Source: Pedobacter sp. UBA2067 (lineage in GTDB: Bacteria > Bacteroidota > Bacteroidia > Sphingobacteriales > Sphingobacteriaceae). Taken from it: a stretch of 9,874 bases of DNA. Positions 7,453 to 9,874 of the stretch are shown piece after piece (the stretch's first letter is position 1; every line of letters starts with the position of its first letter). Under the pieces are notes generated by a model. That model did not search any database and was not told the DNA's origin. It saw nothing but the letters and a program-made list of their open reading frames with translations. The translations under genes were made by a program, and so were the position numbers. The stretch is from positions 62,729 to 72,602 of the forward strand of contig DDAD01000162.1 in NCBI GenBank assembly GCA_002333205.1, in the 5' to 3' direction.

Positions 7453-7998
7453 ATGATCAACTTAGGTGAACAATTTCCTTCATTCTCTAAAATTGCCGTT
7501 GTAAGTCTTGAAAAAGGTAAAGAATTTGAAACCATCACTTCAGAGTCTTTTATCAATGATAACAACGAGTGGACTTGCATGTTCTGGTGGCCAAAAGACT
7601 TTACTTTTGTTTGTCCTACAGAAATCGCAGAATTCAACGCTAACTACAGCGAATTCCGTGACCGCGATACCAAACTAATCGGTGCTTCAACTGACTCAGA
7701 AAACGTTCACTTGGCTTGGAGAAATAACCATGATGATCTTCGTGGCTTAAAATTCCCAATGCTTGCAGATACTTCTAAGTCTTTAGCTAAAGCATTAGAC
7801 ATCCTTGAGCCTGTTGAAGGAATTGCTTATCGTGCTACTTTCATCATTGACCCACAAGGTATCATCCGTTGGGTAAGTGCTAACGATTTAAGCGTAGGTC
7901 GTAACGTTAAAGAAGTATTAAGAGTTCTTGATGCTTTACAAACTGACGAACTTTGTCCTTGTAACTGGGAAAAAGGTCAGGAAACCCTAACCGTTTAA
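7453..7998 (+). CDS. ahpC: Alkyl hydroperoxide reductase C, mycobacterial-type three-Cys peroxiredoxin
   Basis: From the ATG at 7453 the protein has 181 residues. The peroxidatic site is P47-x3-T51-x2-C54 in FWWPKDFTFVCPTE, with the conserved R127 in YRATF. The C-terminus LQTDELCPCNWEKG carries C168 and C170, matching the C174/C176 pair of M. tuberculosis AhpC, whose third cysteine passes electrons to AhpD. AhpC reduces H2O2, organic peroxides and peroxynitrite in the cytoplasm. The next gene is ahpD, and no ahpF reductase is seen, so reduction through AhpD (in mycobacteria fed by lipoamide of 2-oxoacid dehydrogenases) is the likely route here. The gene is visibly AT-richer than the dehydratase or peptidase genes, with many T-ending codons (GCT, GGT, CGT), which suggests high expression. 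It sits behind a strong promoter and an OxyR-like dyad. Confidence 0.95.
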   Translation: MINLGEQFPSFSKIAVVSLEKGKEFETITSESFINDNNEWTCMFWWPKDFTFVCPTEIAEFNANYSEFRDRDTKLIGASTDSENVHLAWRNNHDDLRGLKFPMLADTSKSLAKALDILEPVEGIAYRATFIIDPQGIIRWVSANDLSVGRNVKEVLRVLDALQTDELCPCNWEKGQETLTV

Positions 7999-8015
7999 TC
8001 TAAAAACGAAATATT

Positions 8016-8047
8016 ATCCCTGTAAATGCATTTTGCAGGGATTTTTT
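8016..8047 (+). terminator. Intrinsic terminator/attenuator between ahpC and ahpD
   Basis: The arm ATCCCTGTAAA at 8016-8026 pairs with TTTGCAGGGAT-type sequence at 8032-8042 as an 11-bp stem with one G-U pair and a TGCAT loop, followed directly by six T's (8042-8047). It lies 18 bp after the ahpC stop and 22 bp before the ahpD start. Because ahpD has no strong promoter of its own, partial read-through would give more ahpC than ahpD mRNA. Confidence 0.85.
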
Positions 8048-8068
8048 ATACCCTAATTTTTAAAAATA

Positions 8069-8653
8069 ATGAGCGCAAATACAGAAGTTATCCAGGAAGT
8101 TCTAGCCATTGTAGGCTTAGACGCAGATTACAGAAATGAAAGCTTAAACTTGCTTGAAAAGGGCAATTCAAGATATGTACGTGACCTTAAATTAAACTTT
8201 ACCAGCACCCTTACTTCTTCTTATTTATCAGAAAAAGAATGTGCTTTAGTTGCTTTAAGCATCGCGGTAAACAACAACAATGCGGTTTTAACCAGCTTTT
8301 TAGAGAAACAAGCTTTAGAAAAAGGCGCTACTGCAGAAGAAATTGCTGAAGCAGCTGGTTGTGCATCTCTATTGGCTTTAAACAACGTATTCTACCGTTT
8401 CCGTCACTTTACAGGAAAAGAAAAATATACACAGATCCCTGCACGTATCCGTATGCAGTTAATGAGCAGCCCGGTTACCGGAAAAGAATTTTTCGAGTTG
8501 ATGAGTATTGCCGTTTCCGCAGTGAATGGTTGCGAAATGTGTGTTAATGCACATGAGAAATCGATCCTTGCACTAGGTTCTACTGAAGAGCGTGTTTTTG
8601 ATGCAGTACGTATTGCATCAATCATCACCGCAACTGGCAAAGTGATTTACTAA
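8069..8653 (+). CDS. ahpD: AhpD-type alkylhydroperoxidase (carboxymuconolactone decarboxylase family)
   Basis: The 194-residue protein has the AhpD active-site set E143, C155, C158 and H162, in the motif from FFELMSIAVS to NGCEMCVNAH. The spacings (12, 3 and 4) equal those of E118, C130, C133 and H137 in M. tuberculosis AhpD, which is 177 residues. The N-terminal half (LSEKECALVALSIAVNNN, then LALNNVFYRFRHF) resembles the degenerate first CMD repeat of AhpD, including the NNVFYR segment. In mycobacteria AhpD is a cytoplasmic disulfide reductase that restores AhpC using lipoamide; it has only weak peroxidase activity itself. The gene follows ahpC after a 70-bp gap that holds a terminator. A poor TAATTTTT -7-like sequence at 8054-8061 is the only hint of a separate promoter. 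The start ATG at 8069 has no Shine-Dalgarno sequence. Function by analogy is strong, though the electron donor in this organism is unknown. Confidence 0.9.
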   Translation: MSANTEVIQEVLAIVGLDADYRNESLNLLEKGNSRYVRDLKLNFTSTLTSSYLSEKECALVALSIAVNNNNAVLTSFLEKQALEKGATAEEIAEAAGCASLLALNNVFYRFRHFTGKEKYTQIPARIRMQLMSSPVTGKEFFELMSIAVSAVNGCEMCVNAHEKSILALGSTEERVFDAVRIASIITATGKVIY

Positions 8654-8693
8654 ATCCAGCAAAACACCGCCATGAAAATGGTTGATTGATTAT

Positions 8694-8734
8694 AAAAAAA
8701 GAGCGGCGCTGATCATCAGCGCCGCTCTTTTTTT
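8694..8734. terminator. Strong bidirectional intrinsic terminator between ahpD and ppc
   Basis: AGAGCGGCGCTGA (8700-8712) and TCAGCGCCGCTCT (8716-8728) form a perfect 13-bp GC-rich stem with a 3-nt loop. Seven A's precede it (8694-8700) and a T-run follows (8728-8734), so it works on both strands. It lies 40 bp after the ahpD stop and 14 bp after the ppc stop read on the minus strand, which makes it the shared end of the two convergent units. Confidence 0.95.
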
Positions 8735-8748
8735 ATTTGCATTGAAGC

Positions 8749-9874
8749 TTATGCCAGGTTTCGCCCTGCATTTACAATTCCGTAAACCGTACGGATGGCA
8801 AGCTTCTCGTAAGATTGCTGCTCATCTTCGTTTGGCTGCTGCTGAAGCATGGCCATCGCATAATGCTGGATGAGCACCAAGGGCAGTACAATCTTCTCTC
8901 TGACCGCAATAGAACGCTTCTCTACCGGATAGTTTTCCATCAAGGCTTGCTGGTCCGCAAGCTTTAATAACATGGCTTTAGAAAGCTCGTATTCTGCATG
9001 GAGCATTTTCCAGAAGCCGCCAAATTCGGGGTCTTCTGCAAAGTGCGCCGTAATCGAGAAATCGGTCTTACTCATCGACATCATACAGTTTTCGATGATC
9101 GTTTTGAAGTAACCGGACTCCTGATAGGTCTTATGAACTTTATCCCAGTTGCCTTGGTCTTCCTGATTCTTCAATGCTGTACCAATGCCGTAAAATCCAG
9201 GAATGTTCTGTTTAAGCTGGCTCCATGAAGTCACAAAACTGATGGCCCGCAAGTCTTCCAACTCCAGTTTCTTGCCTGAATTACGTTTTACAGGCCTTGA
9301 ACTGATGGTGATTTTAGACAATAGGGTTAGTGGCGAAAATTTCTCCAGATAGCTTAAAAATAGGGGATCCTGGCGCAAGGAAACATAAGCATTATAGCTG
9401 TCTCTGGCCATCGTATCCAGTACTTCTTTGTGTAAGGGATCCAGCAGGATGTTATGCTTCTCGCGGATGCCTGCAGAAATACCTGCATTGATGAGTTGTT
9501 CAATGTTAAACTCTGCACTTTGGATGGAACCATACTGAGAGCTGATGGTTTGTCCCTGAATGGTAAGCTGAATATTTTTATTTGCAATTTCCTTACCCAT
9601 AGATGCATAAAAACGGTGTGTTTTACCGCCACCTCTTGCAGGCGGGCCACCCCGGCCATCAAAGAAAGCCAATTGAATATTGTGTCTGTTGGATACTTCT
9701 GTAAGTGCAACTTTGGCGTTGAAGATCGACCAGTTCGCCATCAGGTAACCACCATCTTTGGTGCTGTCTGAGAAGCCCAGCATGATATCCTGTTTATTGC
9801 CGCGGCGCTCCAGGTGTTTCTTATAAAAGGGATGGGTATATAGCGTTTCCATGATCTCGCCTGCAACGGCAAGG
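8749..9874 (-). CDS. ppc: Phosphoenolpyruvate carboxylase, C-terminal part (cut by window edge)
   Basis: About 374 residues are visible, and the frame stays open through the right edge (LAVAGEIMETLYTHP...), so the ATG at 9852 is internal. The enzyme makes oxaloacetate from PEP and bicarbonate in the cytoplasm to refill the TCA cycle. Seen in order are LGFSDSTKDGGYLMANW (E. coli GYSDSAKDAG), the glycine-rich loop DGRGGPPARGGGKTH, where E. coli has GRGGSIGRGG, and IQGQTISSQYG in place of TEQGEMIRFKYG. Near the end, SIAVREK carries an Arg at the place of the aspartate-binding R832, and the terminus GRNLA keeps the Asn of E. coli RNTG, so feedback inhibition by aspartate is possible. The whole protein should be about 850-900 residues. 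It runs toward ahpD and ends at the shared terminator. The family call is firm; the GPP variant of the loop is, from memory, common in Bacteroidota. Confidence 0.94.
   Translation of the reverse strand, partial: LAVAGEIMETLYTHPFYKKHLERRGNKQDIMLGFSDSTKDGGYLMANWSIFNAKVALTEVSNRHNIQLAFFDGRGGPPARGGGKTHRFYASMGKEIANKNIQLTIQGQTISSQYGSIQSAEFNIEQLINAGISAGIREKHNILLDPLHKEVLDTMARDSYNAYVSLRQDPLFLSYLEKFSPLTLLSKITISSRPVKRNSGKKLELEDLRAISFVTSWSQLKQNIPGFYGIGTALKNQEDQGNWDKVHKTYQESGYFKTIIENCMMSMSKTDFSITAHFAEDPEFGGFWKMLHAEYELSKAMLLKLADQQALMENYPVEKRSIAVREKIVLPLVLIQHYAMAMLQQQPNEDEQQSYEKLAIRTVYGIVNAGRNLA

Overview
The window looks like a chromosomal segment from a Bacteroidota bacterium, most likely of the Sphingobacteriaceae (Pedobacter/Mucilaginibacter-like). 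Three things suggest this. There is a clear Bacteroidota-type promoter (TTG...TAnnTTTG) ahead of ahpC. Shine-Dalgarno sequences are almost absent before the genes. The PEP carboxylase and S9 peptidase resemble versions I associate with that phylum. The genus is inference only.

Layout from left to right: (1) the last 65 codons of 5-formyltetrahydrofolate cyclo-ligase (+), running to 199. (2) A minus-strand pair made of an exported cyclophilin (995-1711) followed 17 bp later by exodeoxyribonuclease III (207-977), converging on the ligase. (3) A small unrecognised membrane or exported protein (+, 1916-2191). (4) A minus-strand pair made of an IlvD/EDD-family sugar-acid dehydratase (3044-4759) followed 48 bp later by an SDR oxidoreductase (2237-2995), probably a sugar or sugar-acid catabolic operon. 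(5) A large secreted S9/DPP IV-like serine peptidase (+, 4956-7313). (6) A peroxide-defence unit: an OxyR-like palindrome, a TAnnTTTG promoter, ahpC of the mycobacterial three-cysteine type, an intrinsic terminator, and ahpD. (7) A strong two-way terminator, then the C-terminal part of PEP carboxylase (-), which runs off the right edge.

The best-connected system is ahpC-ahpD. The peroxiredoxin has the C-terminal CxC of the AhpC type that is reduced by AhpD. The next gene encodes an AhpD with its full E-C-C-H set, and no ahpF is present. The upstream dyad reads as four nearly correctly spaced OxyR half-sites, and the terminator between the genes should make ahpD less abundant than ahpC. The dehydratase/SDR pair is probably metabolic, but its substrate cannot be read from the sequence.

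I found no tRNA or rRNA gene, CRISPR array, insertion sequence, phage gene or clear horizontal-transfer boundary. Most of the window is ordinary core genome and I do not see a wholly new system in it. The less-explained items are the OxyR-like operator, the small exported protein and the substrate of the dehydratase/SDR pair.
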